Shown here: positions 8,588 through 17,547 of the stretch, one piece after another
How positions within the stretch are numbered: position 1 is the stretch's first letter
Layout: every line of letters starts with the position of its first letter
Assembly (NCBI RefSeq): GCF_004123195.1
Contig: NZ_SDLI01000014.1
Span: 1-64,000, forward strand
Reading direction: 5' to 3'
From: Ammoniphilus sp. CFH 90114
Lineage (GTDB): Bacteria; Bacillota; Bacilli; Aneurinibacillales; RAOX-1
DNA: 64,000 nt
Notes under the pieces: model-generated
Databases searched by the model: none
The model's input: the letters and a program-made list of their open reading frames with translations, nothing else
What the model was told of the DNA's origin: nothing
Translations under genes and position numbers: made by a program

Positions 8588-11050
8588 ATGTCAAAGCTGC
8601 CGATTGAAGGGGTTCTGCCAGAGCTTAAAGAAAAGCTTCGTTCCGGTGTCAACGCCGTCCTTATTGCTGCACCGGGAGCGGGGAAAACCACCCGGGTTCC
8701 GCTGGCGCTTCTGGAAGAGCCCTGGCTTAATGGAAGGCGGATTCTTATGCTGGAACCGCGTCGTCTAGCGGCCAGATCTGCTGCTTCCTATATGGCATCT
8801 CAACTTGGGGAACAAGTGGGGGAAACGGTCGGATATCGAGTCAGGCTGGACACCCGGGTAAGCACGAAGACTAGGGTTGAAGTGATTACCGAAGGTGTAC
8901 TTACTCGGATGCTGCAGTCAGACCCGTCATTAGATGATGTCGGAGCCGTGATCTTTGACGAATACCACGAGCGAAGCCTGCAAGCGGATCTGGGGCTGGC
9001 GTTTTGCCTGCAATCGCAAGCTGTGCTTCGCGAGGATCTGAGAATCCTGGTCATGTCGGCAACTCTGGAAGCCGAGCCTGTTGCCCAGTTGCTAAAGGAG
9101 GCACCTGTGATTATCAGCGAAGGCCGCAGCTTCCCAGTTGACACGCATTACCTAGAACGTCGAATCGAAGGGCCGATGGAGCCTGTGGTGGCACGGAAAA
9201 TTAAGGAGGCTTTGGAAAACCACGAAGGGGATATTCTCGTCTTTTTACCAGGGGCAGGGGAAATCAGAAGAGTGGAAACTCGCTTGAGGGAGCAGGAGTT
9301 GGGAAAAAATATTCGGATCGCACCGCTATACGGTAATTTATCGCAGAAATGGCAGGATGAAGCGATTGCCTCCAGTCGCAAGGGAGAGCGTAAGGTGGTT
9401 CTGGCGACCTCGATTGCGGAGACCAGCCTCACGGTGGAAGGGGTGGAGGTAGTCATCGACAGCGGCTGGATGCGTGTTCCTAGATTTTCCCCACGTACGG
9501 GGATGACCAGACTGGAGACGATTCGAGTCACCCGGTCATCGGCGGATCAGCGGAGAGGCAGAGCTGGTCGGTTGGGACCGGGGACCTGTTATCGGCTCTG
9601 GACGAAGGAGGAGGACAGGCAGCTAGCGCCCTCCGCCAATCCAGAGATTTTGCAGACCGACCTGTCGCAGCTGGCGCTTGAATTGGCGGCTTGGGGAATC
9701 TATGATCCAGAGGAGCTCGCCTGGCTGGATCCGCCTCCATATGCGGCTCTGTCCAAGGCTCGCGACTTGCTCCTGCAACTCGGTGCACTGGGGAAGGACG
9801 GAAGGATGACTCCCCATGGAAGGTCCATAGCGGAGTCAGGACTTCATCCGAGGTTGGCTCATATGATCCTTAAGGCGATGTCAGCTGGCCTCGGAGGAAT
9901 GGCTTGTGAGGTGGCCGCCCTTCTGAACGAACGTGACCTGTTGAGAGGTGTGGCTGATGCGGACTTTCGGTTGCGGTTAGAAGCGCTCCATGAAGCGAAA
10001 GCGAACCTGGACCTGACGGTGGTCAAACGAATCCTGGCGGAAGCCGATCATTGGAAGCGGGTTTTTGAAATTCGAGCAGGTGGAGAACAACATGCGGACG
10101 CCTGCGGGATTCTTCTGGCTTTCGCCTATCCGGACCGGATTGCTCAACAAAGGGGAACAGGGAACTTCCTCCTGCGCAACGGAAGAGGAGCCGCGTTGAC
10201 CCAAGTGCAGCGGCTCTCGAACCACCCTTTCCTCGCGGTGGCGTAGCTCGATGATCAGGGAACAGACAGCCGGATTCAGTTGGCCTCACCTGTATCGGCG
10301 GAAGATCTTGAGCTGTATTTTGCAGATGAAATTGAGAAAGAATCGCTCGTCTTCTGGGACCGTGAGGCTCAGGCCGTACGCGCCCGAAGTCGGCAACGTC
10401 TGGGAGCGATCATCTTAAGGGAGGCTCCGCTTGCCCATCCGGATCCGGAAGAGTGCTTATCGGCGATGCTGGAGGGAATTTCCGTGGAGGGGTTGAACAT
10501 TTTACCCTGGACAAGAACGGCGCGTCAGCTTCAAGAGCGATTGATGTTTATGCATCAGAATGCGCCGGGGTGGCCGGATTGGTCGGATGAGGCTCTCCTG
10601 GCCACGCTTCGGGATTGGCTCGGACCTCACCTTTACGGGGCGAAGAACCGCAATGACCTTAAAGAACTAAATCTGGCTCACCTGTTCGAAGGGAGGCTCT
10701 CGTGGGACCAGCGTCGTGAATTAGAGGAGTGCGCTCCGTCGCATCTTATGGTTCCGAGTGGCTCCAAGATCCCTGTGGACTACAGTGACCCCACTTCTCC
10801 GGTATTGGCGATTAGATTACAAGAAATGTTCGGCCTCGAGGATACTCCTCGGATTGCCCGCGGCAAAGTGGCCCTCACGTTGCATCTGTTATCGCCTGCC
10901 CGCCGACCGGTTCAAATTACCCGGGACCTCGGCAGCTTTTGGCGGAACACCTACTTTGAGATCAAAAAGGACTTGAAGGGACGCTATCCCAAGCATTATT
11001 GGCCGGACGACCCGTGGAAGGCGATACCGACGAACCGGACGCGTCCGTGA
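8588..11050 (+). pseudogene. hrpB: ATP-dependent helicase HrpB, interrupted by an in-frame TAG
   Basis: DExH-box helicase of the HrpB family, about 820 codons, which is the family length. The N-terminal half has Walker A APGAGKTT near residue 25, the DEYHERSL box, SAT (VMSATLEAE), and motif VI as QRRGRAGR. The second half has the HrpB C-terminal domain (WPDWSDEALLATLRDWLG, LSPARRPVQITRDL, GRYPKHYWPDDP). The two halves (8588-10246 and 10247 onward) are in the same frame, separated only by a TAG at 10244-10246. Translation on either side of it reads continuously (FLAVA stop LDDQGTDSRIQLASP). This is a nonsense mutation, a sequencing error, or suppression. Base composition is clearly richer in G+C than the neighbours, suggesting transfer. 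Confidence 0.88.
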
Positions 11051-11068
11051 GGATGGAGAACATGATAA

Positions 11069-11107
11069 AAAACACAGAGCAAGTTAAAGCCTTGCTCTGT
11101 GTTTTTT
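11069..11107. terminator. Bidirectional terminator
   Basis: A 15-bp perfect stem (AAAACACAGAGCAAG / CTTGCTCTGTGTTTT) with a short loop and flanking A/T runs. It ends hrpB on the plus strand and the M28 peptidase on the minus strand. Confidence 0.92.
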
Positions 11108-11115
11108 CTATTTCC

Positions 11116-12582
11116 CTATTCTTTAACCCCGTCATGATCGTGGTTGAAGTTTTCTGGATCATAGAAAGGAGCCATTTCTGCTTCGGTGCGGCGTACCTTG
11201 CTTTGTGTCAGGCTAGGGTTCTTGGTTCTGAGAACATCATAGAGAGCTGAGCCGATAATTTCACCGGCTTCTTGGATTCGGCTTTGACTAATATTTTCTA
11301 TGGTGTCTGATGGGGTATGGTAATAAGGCTCAAGGCTGGCGGTAACAGCCTCTCTTCGAATAAAGTTCGCTGAAGGAATACCTGCTTCATAGAAAGGAAC
11401 ATGATCTGATGCTCCTCTTTTATATAAGAACGTCGTGTGGTTATCTAAACGTGCCCCTGCTGCTTGAGCGGATTCAAAAACAATATTGGAATTTCCATCC
11501 ACCGTATTCACATAAAGCATGGTCGCATTAGGCCACGCGGTCCCCACCATGTCCATATTAAAATTAGCGATACTGCGGTCAATCTCGTCCTGAGAGAGTT
11601 GGTTTACATAGTATCTTGATCCTACTAATCCGATTTCTTCAGCACCAAAAAATACAAACCTAACTTCCTTATCAATAGGGTACGCTTTCAGAATTCTAGC
11701 AAACTCTAGCAAAACAGACGTGCCAGATGCATTGTCATTGGCGCCTGGAGAATTAGGCACACTGTCATAGTGAGCGGTCACATGGACAATTTGTTGTGAA
11801 TCTTTATTTTTATTGTTTGGTTTACGGGAAACGATCAGATTTTGTGATTTCAGATTGCTATACTGATTGACTGTTACGGTTCCTTCTACTTGTTGATTCG
11901 CTAATTGAGAGACTAGTTTTTCCCCATCCTTTTTCATGATCCCAACGACGGGGATTGGGCTAGTATAACCCGTTAAACTAGGGTTAATAGGTGATAAGCT
12001 CTCAACGTTATCATAAATCACAACGCCAGTTGCACCAGCGGCTACGGCATTTTGGACTTTTTGTACAAAGGTGAGTCCACCACCCCTTTCAATAACGGCG
12101 ATGTTGCCGGCAACTTCTTCAGGAATTTGGTCAATGGCTCCGAACCCAGCTGCCATAAACGTCCCTTTTAGTCCACTTTCAATTGTCGAGGCGGACTGTG
12201 CTGGGGTAGAAACCGGAATGAACTTGTCACTTAAGGAAGGAATGAGCAAATGGCCTAATTTACGATCCGCAATATTAAACTCTTGAACCGTAACGTCATA
12301 GCCGTATTCTTCTAGTTGCTTCTTGATATATTCTGCTGCTGTCTTCTCTCCTTGCATACCGGCTACTCTTTCACCGATTTCCACACTTAACTGACGGATA
12401 TGCTCCATCGATTTTTCCGATTGAATGCGAGACAATACCTTTTTGTCAAAGGCTACGGCTGCATTTTCGTTTGGTGAAGCGAACACTAAGTGGGAACTAG
12501 ATAAAACGGGAACCGTAGAAAATAGACCGGTTAACGTCATGACACCGGTTAAGGTTAATATCACTGCTTTTTTCTTGATCAT
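11116..12582 (-). CDS. Secreted M28-family aminopeptidase with PA domain
   Basis: 488 residues. A signal peptide of about 36 residues (ending VFA-SP) is followed by a protease-associated domain (about 115-225, GNIAVIERGGGLTFVQKV) inserted in a zinc-dependent M28 peptidase. The zinc/catalytic residues are visible: H271-Y-D273, the GANDNASG loop with D283, E315-E316 in FFGAEEIGLVGS, D344 in NMDMVG and a late YHTPSDT histidine. Likely an extracellular leucine/Y-type aminopeptidase for nutrient scavenging. It starts at ATG 12582 behind GGAGGATGAAG. Divergent from a paralogue at 12927. Confidence 0.88.
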   Translation of the reverse strand: MIKKKAVILTLTGVMTLTGLFSTVPVLSSSHLVFASPNENAAVAFDKKVLSRIQSEKSMEHIRQLSVEIGERVAGMQGEKTAAEYIKKQLEEYGYDVTVQEFNIADRKLGHLLIPSLSDKFIPVSTPAQSASTIESGLKGTFMAAGFGAIDQIPEEVAGNIAVIERGGGLTFVQKVQNAVAAGATGVVIYDNVESLSPINPSLTGYTSPIPVVGIMKKDGEKLVSQLANQQVEGTVTVNQYSNLKSQNLIVSRKPNNKNKDSQQIVHVTAHYDSVPNSPGANDNASGTSVLLEFARILKAYPIDKEVRFVFFGAEEIGLVGSRYYVNQLSQDEIDRSIANFNMDMVGTAWPNATMLYVNTVDGNSNIVFESAQAAGARLDNHTTFLYKRGASDHVPFYEAGIPSANFIRREAVTASLEPYYHTPSDTIENISQSRIQEAGEIIGSALYDVLRTKNPSLTQSKVRRTEAEMAPFYDPENFNHDHDGVKE

Positions 12583-12926
12583 GCTTCTTCATCCTCCAGA
12601 TTTAATCATCTTACCAAAGGGATGTTTCTCCATCTATGCTTGCAAACTATTATTGGCAGAATTTGGTTTATAGAAAGTTTAATGTTAATAGAAAACGTTT
12701 ACAATGATTCGCTAGTAGGATTTAGATAGGAGGTTCTAAAATACTAGAGTTAAGAAAATCTGACTAGATCTGCGTCATGCATAAGTGGTGTTTAATGAAT
12801 AACATTAAGTGATCTATAACCTAAATTGTGATGTAAAGACTATTGTTTATATTCTAAATTGATAGTAACATTTCAAATGTAACTATAGTTTAAGGTTGCG
12901 ATACGTCTAGACTTTAGGGGGTAACC
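12583..12926. other. Divergent promoter region of two M28 peptidase genes
   Basis: 344 AT-rich bases between two divergently transcribed paralogous peptidases. A ribosome-binding-site-like TAGGAGG near 12727 is not followed by a credible gene. No clear operator was identified, though co-regulation of the pair from here is plausible. Confidence 0.4.
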
Positions 12927-14309
12927 ATGTTAAAACGAAGAGCTCTTTTATCTGTAATCTTGGCTGCTAGTTTATCCTTTGGTGTAACTTCTGCCTTTGC
13001 TGCACCACCAGTGGAGGGCAATCCAGCTGTACATGCATTTGATAATAAAGTCATCAAGATGATTAGCGCAGAGAATATGTATAACAATATTGTCTATCTC
13101 TCCCAAACTCCTAGAGTAACAAGCACGGTAGAAGAGGCTCAGGCGGCTGAGTACATAAAAGCAGAGTTTGAAAAATTGGGATTACAAACGGAGATTCAAG
13201 AATTCCAGTATCAGTCTTATGTCAATGCATCGGAACAGGATTTTAGTATCTCGGATTCGAGTTATGATTACAAGGTGGGGAGTTTTACCTATTCACCTAG
13301 TGGGGAGGTCACATCTGAAATCGCTTACATCGGTAAGGGCTTAGAGGGGGTCGATGCGAAAGGTCGTGATTTGGAAGGGAAAGTCGCGCTTGTTGAGCGT
13401 GGGGACGCTACGTTTGCTGTAAAAATGGAAAATGCCGTTTCCCGTGGCGCAGTAGGAGTGGTCTTGTTTAATAATGCTGATGGGGCTGTAGCTACAGGAA
13501 CTCTTGGGGCTTGGAATGATCAGTATGTCCCCATGGTAGGGATTACGAGAACGGAAGGATTAGCCTTAGTCACGGCATTAGAGAGTGGGCCTGTGGTAGG
13601 AACTATAAAGGTAATAGGCTCCGCGATGAAAACAGTCACCTCGCAAAACGTGATCGCAACCAAGCCTGCTACGCAAAAGGATACCGGAGATATTCTGGTG
13701 ATCTCTTCCCATCATGACTCCGTTCCAAGAGCACCGGGTGCAAATGATAACGCTTCTGGAGTAGCGATGACTTTGGAATTGGCTAGGGTCCTCGCTAATC
13801 TGCCATCCGATACAGAAATCCGCTTTGTTACGTTTGGTTCTGAGGAAGTAGGACTGGTTGGTTCAAGGCATTATGCGAGAAACCTATCCGAGAATGAAAA
13901 GGCGCGAATGAAAGGGGTCTTTAACTTAGACATGGTAGGAAGCAATGATGCTGGTGATCTCGTCATGTATACAAGCAACGGAGAAAAAAATACCGTGACG
14001 GACTTGATCGCATCCGCGTCTTCTCGTGTATCGGTATTGCCTGCCTATGGCCCTGAAACCCGTAGTGATCACCATGCCTTCTACGAAGTAGGTGTACCTG
14101 CTGCGCTATTGATCCATGCTCCTTTAGAGCCATGGTACCATACGCCTAACGATACACCGGACAAGATCAGTAAGGAGAAACTCCTAGATGTTGCCACGAT
14201 TGTGGGTTCAGCGGTCTATCAAGCAGCCCGTCCAGACACACCAGCTTTAGAACGGTCAAAAGTAGCACCGGTAGAAGTAGAGTATGAAGAAACGGTCGGA
14301 CGTTTATAG
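12927..14309 (+). CDS. Secreted M28-family aminopeptidase, second paralogue
   Basis: 460 residues. The signal peptide is about 25 residues (ending AFA-AP), followed by a PA domain (about 120-230, GKVALVERGDATFAVKMENA) and an M28 catalytic domain with HHDSVPRAPGANDNASG (H262, D274), the FGSEEVGLVGS glutamates, NLDMVG and a final WYHTPNDTPDK histidine. It should release amino acids from extracellular peptides. It starts at ATG 12927 behind TAGGGGGT. Same fold and length class as the divergent gene but well diverged, so the pair is an ancient inverted duplication or paired acquisition. Confidence 0.88.
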   Translation: MLKRRALLSVILAASLSFGVTSAFAAPPVEGNPAVHAFDNKVIKMISAENMYNNIVYLSQTPRVTSTVEEAQAAEYIKAEFEKLGLQTEIQEFQYQSYVNASEQDFSISDSSYDYKVGSFTYSPSGEVTSEIAYIGKGLEGVDAKGRDLEGKVALVERGDATFAVKMENAVSRGAVGVVLFNNADGAVATGTLGAWNDQYVPMVGITRTEGLALVTALESGPVVGTIKVIGSAMKTVTSQNVIATKPATQKDTGDILVISSHHDSVPRAPGANDNASGVAMTLELARVLANLPSDTEIRFVTFGSEEVGLVGSRHYARNLSENEKARMKGVFNLDMVGSNDAGDLVMYTSNGEKNTVTDLIASASSRVSVLPAYGPETRSDHHAFYEVGVPAALLIHAPLEPWYHTPNDTPDKISKEKLLDVATIVGSAVYQAARPDTPALERSKVAPVEVEYEETVGRL

Positions 14310-14332
14310 GGTAAAGAATTGGAGCAAAAGTT

Positions 14333-14360
14333 AAAGCCTAGTCACTTGACTGGGCTTTTG
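14333..14360 (+). terminator. Rho-independent terminator
   Basis: A 12-bp stem with one G-T pair (AAAGCCTAGTCA / TGACTGGGCTTT) ends in TTTTG, just after the second M28 peptidase gene. Confidence 0.8.
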
Positions 14361-14405
14361 TAAGTTGAGCGCTGTTTACTTCGTCCTATGGTTAGGAGGT
14401 GGCCT

Positions 14406-14960
14406 ATGAAAAAATGGCTGGTTTTCATGATTTTAACATTTACTATAATGGGGTGTGATTCCATCCAAGAAACTCAAACTCAAGAGAATCCAAGTCAAGT
14501 GAAATCTGATACGGAGGAGTTTAGTGAACCTGAACCGTCTGAGTGGGTCCAATACATGAAGCCTGTTCGAGAATATTTTTATTATAGAACCCATGCTGCC
14601 GTCAAAGGTGATATTCAAATACTTTGGAACAGGTATCCTGATTTGAAGAATAATGTAGACCCAAAGACAGGGGTAAATAATGAGGAATTTGAAGTGATAT
14701 CCCTTCGAGAAAGCTTTACCTTAATTGACGCTAATTTTGATCCGGAAAGTTATGAACGCATTAAAGTAAAAATGGTAAACGATAAGGAAGTCATTGTATT
14801 GGTTCATGGTCATATTGGATACTTGAGAGATGATTTTGATGATTCCGGAGGCGAAATTCTAATTAAATTGTTCCTAGAACAGAAAGAAAATCAATGGACT
14901 GTGGTCAAAACGGACGAGTATCTTATTCATGAATACAAGGAATGGTTAAAAAATAAGTAA
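14406..14960 (+). CDS. Putative lipoprotein of unknown function
   Basis: 184 residues with a lipoprotein signal (KKWLVFMILTFTIMGC, cysteine at about residue 17) followed by a low-complexity glutamine/glutamate linker and a soluble domain (about 50-184) with no family I can name. The frame opens at 14388, but TAGGAGGTGG precedes ATG 14406. It is monocistronic, and a non-coding stretch of about 360 bp follows. Confidence 0.65.
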   Translation: MKKWLVFMILTFTIMGCDSIQETQTQENPSQVKSDTEEFSEPEPSEWVQYMKPVREYFYYRTHAAVKGDIQILWNRYPDLKNNVDPKTGVNNEEFEVISLRESFTLIDANFDPESYERIKVKMVNDKEVIVLVHGHIGYLRDDFDDSGGEILIKLFLEQKENQWTVVKTDEYLIHEYKEWLKNK

Positions 14961-15250
14961 CACTAGTCATGAGGTTGGACGGCTAGTGCAGGGGTCGAGT
15001 TCAGGGAAATCAGACTGCCTACTGCTATAGCCAAGAGAGGTAGGGGGAGTGGGAGTGGGAGGATGACGGATATACAGGCCGTTAAATGGGGAAGAATTGA
15101 TGGGATTTATAATTTCGCGGACATGGGTTCCGTTAAATTGCCAAATCTCTGCTCTTCGTGCCGGTTTTGAACCAAATAAGGTGCTCCATGTCCGATAGAT
15201 CTATTGAAGCGGCGTTTTTCGAGGAAATAACGAATCGTATGTCCTCTCCG
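14961..15250. other. Intergenic region with GGACAT/ATGTCCG motifs
   Basis: No credible gene. It contains CGGACATGGGTTCCGTTA at about 15117 and CCATGTCCG near 15186, resembling the motifs at the left edge of the window and near 49145-49210. An open frame on the minus strand here is low-quality and was not called. Confidence 0.35.
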
Positions 15251-15281
15251 TTTACAACGAATGGGGAGTAGGATGTATAAT
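15251..15281 (+). promoter_or_regulatory. Promoter of the AhpD-like selenoprotein candidate
   Basis: A TATAAT at 15276-15281 with TTTACA at 15251-15256 (spacing 19, or TTACAA with spacing 18). Transcription would start about 40 nt before ATG 15327. Confidence 0.5.
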
Positions 15282-15326
15282 ATATAGAACAAGACAAAAT
15301 TTAACTGTAAAAGGTGGAAGACGTTC

Positions 15327-15740
15327 ATGGCTAGATTACCACTGTTGCCGATTGAAGGCAGCCCGTTTCAACAAGCTTTTGAAAATACACCTAAGCTCAG
15401 ATCAGCTTTTCTCATGATGGACGAAGCGTTAAAAGAGATGTTGGATCCTGAATTAATGGAACGGATACGCCTGCGCTCTGCTTCGAACAACCATTGTGAA
15501 TATTGACAAGGGGTTCAATATATTGCTCTGGATGAGCAATTAAGTGAGAGAGAACAAGTGGCTTTGGAACTTACCGACCATATTATGGCCTATCATGGAC
15601 AGCTGCCGGAGGAATTATATCAAAGAGTGAAGAAGCACTTTACGGATCAAGAGATCATTGCCTTGTTTTGGCAGATTGGGAGTAAAAACGCAGCCAATTG
15701 GTTCTTGATCGCTATGCAGATTGAGCAGGAAAAGAAATAA
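15327..15740 (+). CDS. AhpD-like/carboxymuconolactone decarboxylase-type protein, candidate selenoprotein (CxxU)
   Basis: Reading through TGA 15504-15506 gives one 137-residue frame with a good start (ATG 15327, AAAGGTGG upstream) and a normal TAA. Residues 57-60 read C-E-Y-U, with the UGA replacing the second cysteine of the peroxidatic CxxC of AhpD-like proteins (family pattern N-x-C-x-Y-C). The sequence beyond the UGA is family-typical: LSEREQVALELTDHIMAYHG, ELYQRVKKHFTDQEIIALFW, then SKNAANWFLIAMQ, so the frame is not decaying. A hairpin with bacterial SECIS geometry follows the UGA. AhpD-like CxxU proteins are a known selenoprotein class with thiol/peroxide redox roles. The alternative is a single TGC-to-TGA nonsense mutation. 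No Sec machinery is in the window. Confidence 0.78.
15522..15540 (+). promoter_or_regulatory. Putative bacterial SECIS hairpin
   Basis: A perfect 7-bp stem (ATTGCTC / GAGCAAT) closes a 5-nt loop TGGAT whose second base is G. The loop begins 22 nt after the UGA. This matches the usual bacterial SECIS pattern: an upper stem of at least 4 bp, a loop of 3-14 nt with G among its first two bases, and 16-37 nt from UGA to loop. Confidence 0.65.
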
Positions 15741-15754
15741 AAAAACACGAGAAT

Positions 15755-15806
15755 AAAGGGTGACAACATATTAGTTAAATCTAACATGTTCGTCACCCTC
15801 TTTGTT
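15755..15806 (+). terminator. Terminator after the AhpD-like gene
   Basis: An imperfect hairpin (AAAGGGTGAC...AACAT against ATGTTCGTCACCCTCTTT) with a T-rich 3' side, 15 nt after the stop codon at 15740. Its presence argues that the complete frame is an intact transcription unit. Confidence 0.65.
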
Positions 15807-15819
15807 ATTAACAAAATGC

Positions 15820-15874
15820 TTGAATTCTATATGGAATGATGGAATAATGTTATAGTTACCTGACGATTGTCAGG
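15820..15874 (+). promoter_or_regulatory. Promoter and TetR-type operator
   Basis: TTGAAT (15820-15825), a 17-nt spacer and AATAAT (15843-15848) form a promoter. A palindrome CCTGAC-gatt-GTCAGG at 15859-15874 lies across the expected transcript start, between promoter and ribosome binding site. This arrangement suits autorepression by the TetR protein encoded next. Confidence 0.65.
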
Positions 15875-15888
15875 CGGAGGTGAAGCTA

Positions 15889-16470
15889 TTGACAGAGGAT
15901 CGAATAAAACAAGTAGCACTAAATCATTTCGCTATCAATGGCTATGACGGTACCTCATTAGCTCAAATAGCGGAAACAGTGGGGATAAAAAAGCAATCCA
16001 TTGCCACCTACTTCCGAAAGAAAGAGGATTTGTTTTTAGCCGTATTTGAAGAAATGGTCCAAGACTATATTGGTTTCATTAAACAAGTGCATCATGAAAT
16101 ACACTTAGAGCCAGTGGAGCACAAACTACAACATATTTTGTATCAAACCTACCTATACAAAATAAAGAATCCAGAACGGGCGGCTTTTTATAAACGAGCG
16201 ATACATTTTCCATCCCCATCCTTAGAAGAGAGAATTCGAAACGAGATAAATAAGATGGAACAACAATCCTCTGAACTATATCGTGCTGTTTTTGTGGAAG
16301 GAATACAGAAAAACGTAATAAAAAAACAAGAGTTAGAAAATCTTTTAGCTGCTTTTTATTGCTTAATCGATGGAATCTCTATGCAAATGTTTATTTACGG
16401 TACAGAGGAATTTAATAAACGTCTTTCGAGTATCTGGAAAATTTTTTGGGATGGCATCAAACAAAGGTAA
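15889..16470 (+). CDS. TetR/AcrR family transcriptional regulator
   Basis: About 193 residues. The N-terminal HTH (residues 5-50: IKQVALNHFAINGYDGTSLAQIAETVGIKKQSI in the family pattern) is followed by an all-helical ligand-binding domain. The frame opens at GTG 15880, but GGAGGTG at 15876-15882 is spaced correctly for TTG 15889. A palindromic operator overlaps its own promoter. It is followed at 25 nt by a GNAT gene and a YczE-type membrane protein, which it probably controls; the ligand is unknown. Confidence 0.85.
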   Translation: MTEDRIKQVALNHFAINGYDGTSLAQIAETVGIKKQSIATYFRKKEDLFLAVFEEMVQDYIGFIKQVHHEIHLEPVEHKLQHILYQTYLYKIKNPERAAFYKRAIHFPSPSLEERIRNEINKMEQQSSELYRAVFVEGIQKNVIKKQELENLLAAFYCLIDGISMQMFIYGTEEFNKRLSSIWKIFWDGIKQR

Positions 16471-16495
16471 GACCATTAAGAAAGGATGATTTTTC

Positions 16496-16918
16496 ATGGA
16501 AGCCAAACGAGTTGCGACAAAAACACAATTAGATCAAGCATTTCAAATTAGAGTAGCCGTATTTGTTGAGGAACAAGGAGTACCTTTAGCAGATGAATTC
16601 GATGAACATGATGCAAATGCGGAACACATATTGGTTTATTTTGAAGGGCTGCCTGTTGGGACAGGAAGAATGCGAGTGGTAGATGAATTCGCCAAACTGG
16701 AGAGAATTTGCCTGTTGGCTCCTTATCGGAAGTACGGTCTTGGCAAAATGATTATACAGACCCTTGAACAGTTAGCTCGTGAAAAAGGGATGACGAAGGC
16801 GAAATTACATGGACAAACACAGGCGGAGGGATTTTATCAAAAATTAGGTTACGAAACACATTCTCCTGTATTCATGGAAGACGGTATTCCGCATGTTTTG
16901 ATGGTCAAAAATCTATGA
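16496..16918 (+). CDS. GNAT acetyltransferase, YjcF/ElaA-like
   Basis: 140 residues. The opening AFQIRVAVFVEEQGVPLADEFDEHD pattern (residues 15-40) and FYQKLGYETHSPVFMEDGIPH at the end are typical of the YjcF/ElaA group; RICLLAPYRKYGLGKMII is the acetyl-CoA loop. Substrate unknown. RBS AAGGATGATTTTTC precedes ATG 16496. The stop overlaps the next start (ATGA), so the two genes are translationally coupled, in an operon led by the TetR gene. Confidence 0.85.
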   Translation: MEAKRVATKTQLDQAFQIRVAVFVEEQGVPLADEFDEHDANAEHILVYFEGLPVGTGRMRVVDEFAKLERICLLAPYRKYGLGKMIIQTLEQLAREKGMTKAKLHGQTQAEGFYQKLGYETHSPVFMEDGIPHVLMVKNL

Positions 16919-17541
16919 ACCTGCGACGATTTACATTTTACACATTAGGGATCCTCATTTTAACCTTAGGAATTGCTCTGTCCATTCTTTCAAACTTGGG
17001 GACTGGCCCCTTTGATGCTGTACTTGTTGGTTTGTATCGAAGTTTTGGAATGACTATCGGGAGCTGGGAAATCGTTCTAGGACTCTTCTTGGTATTATGT
17101 AATGCGGTTGCTGAAAAACGTAGGCCTGAATTCTTAGCATTACTCACTTCATTCATCACAGGAATAGGCATTGATTTTTGGATGTATCTTCTAGGTGATT
17201 GGCTTCTGCCAGAAACAATCCAAAGTAGAATTTTCTTATTAGCTATGGGCATGGTTATTGGAGGCTTAGGTATCGCTGTGAACTTACAGGCTAATTGGGC
17301 ACCAAATCCGATGGACCGCTCGATGCAAGTGGTTACAAAATTAACTGGTTTTAATTTTGCAATTTCCAGAGCTTTGATAAGTATAGTACTTGTATTTATC
17401 GCTTTTATTTTTAGCGGACCCATTGGTGTTGGTACGATTTTATCTACCCTTTTTACAGGGGTGATTATTAACTGGTTCATGCCGTTCGTTGAACGATTAG
17501 ATAAAAAACCTAATCATTCGCAACAAAGCCTATCCTCGTAA
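16915..17541 (+). CDS. YczE/YyaS/YitT-family membrane protein
   Basis: 208 residues with about five membrane segments. It carries the YczE-type opening ILILTLGIALSILSNLGTGPFDAVLVGL and a second repeat-like GGLGIAVNLQANWAPNPMDRSM. These proteins are predicted transporters of unknown substrate; YczE is linked to surfactin/antibiotic production in B. subtilis. The start ATG 16915 overlaps the stop of the GNAT gene by 4 bp. Last gene of a TetR-GNAT-YczE operon. Confidence 0.85.
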   Translation: MNLRRFTFYTLGILILTLGIALSILSNLGTGPFDAVLVGLYRSFGMTIGSWEIVLGLFLVLCNAVAEKRRPEFLALLTSFITGIGIDFWMYLLGDWLLPETIQSRIFLLAMGMVIGGLGIAVNLQANWAPNPMDRSMQVVTKLTGFNFAISRALISIVLVFIAFIFSGPIGVGTILSTLFTGVIINWFMPFVERLDKKPNHSQQSLSS

Positions 17542-17547
17542 TGTTAG

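Noticed and set aside
8588-11050. Amber codon in hrpB as pyrrolysine or programmed readthrough
   Set aside because: No family precedent for Pyl in HrpB and no pyl genes seen; nonsense mutation or error is simpler.
15107-15328. 73-codon minus-strand frame opposite the AhpD-like promoter
   Set aside because: No RBS or family; it covers the promoter and repeat motifs of the plus-strand gene.
16938-17480. 180-codon minus-strand frame opposite the YczE gene
   Set aside because: Shadow of a clear membrane-protein gene; no RBS.
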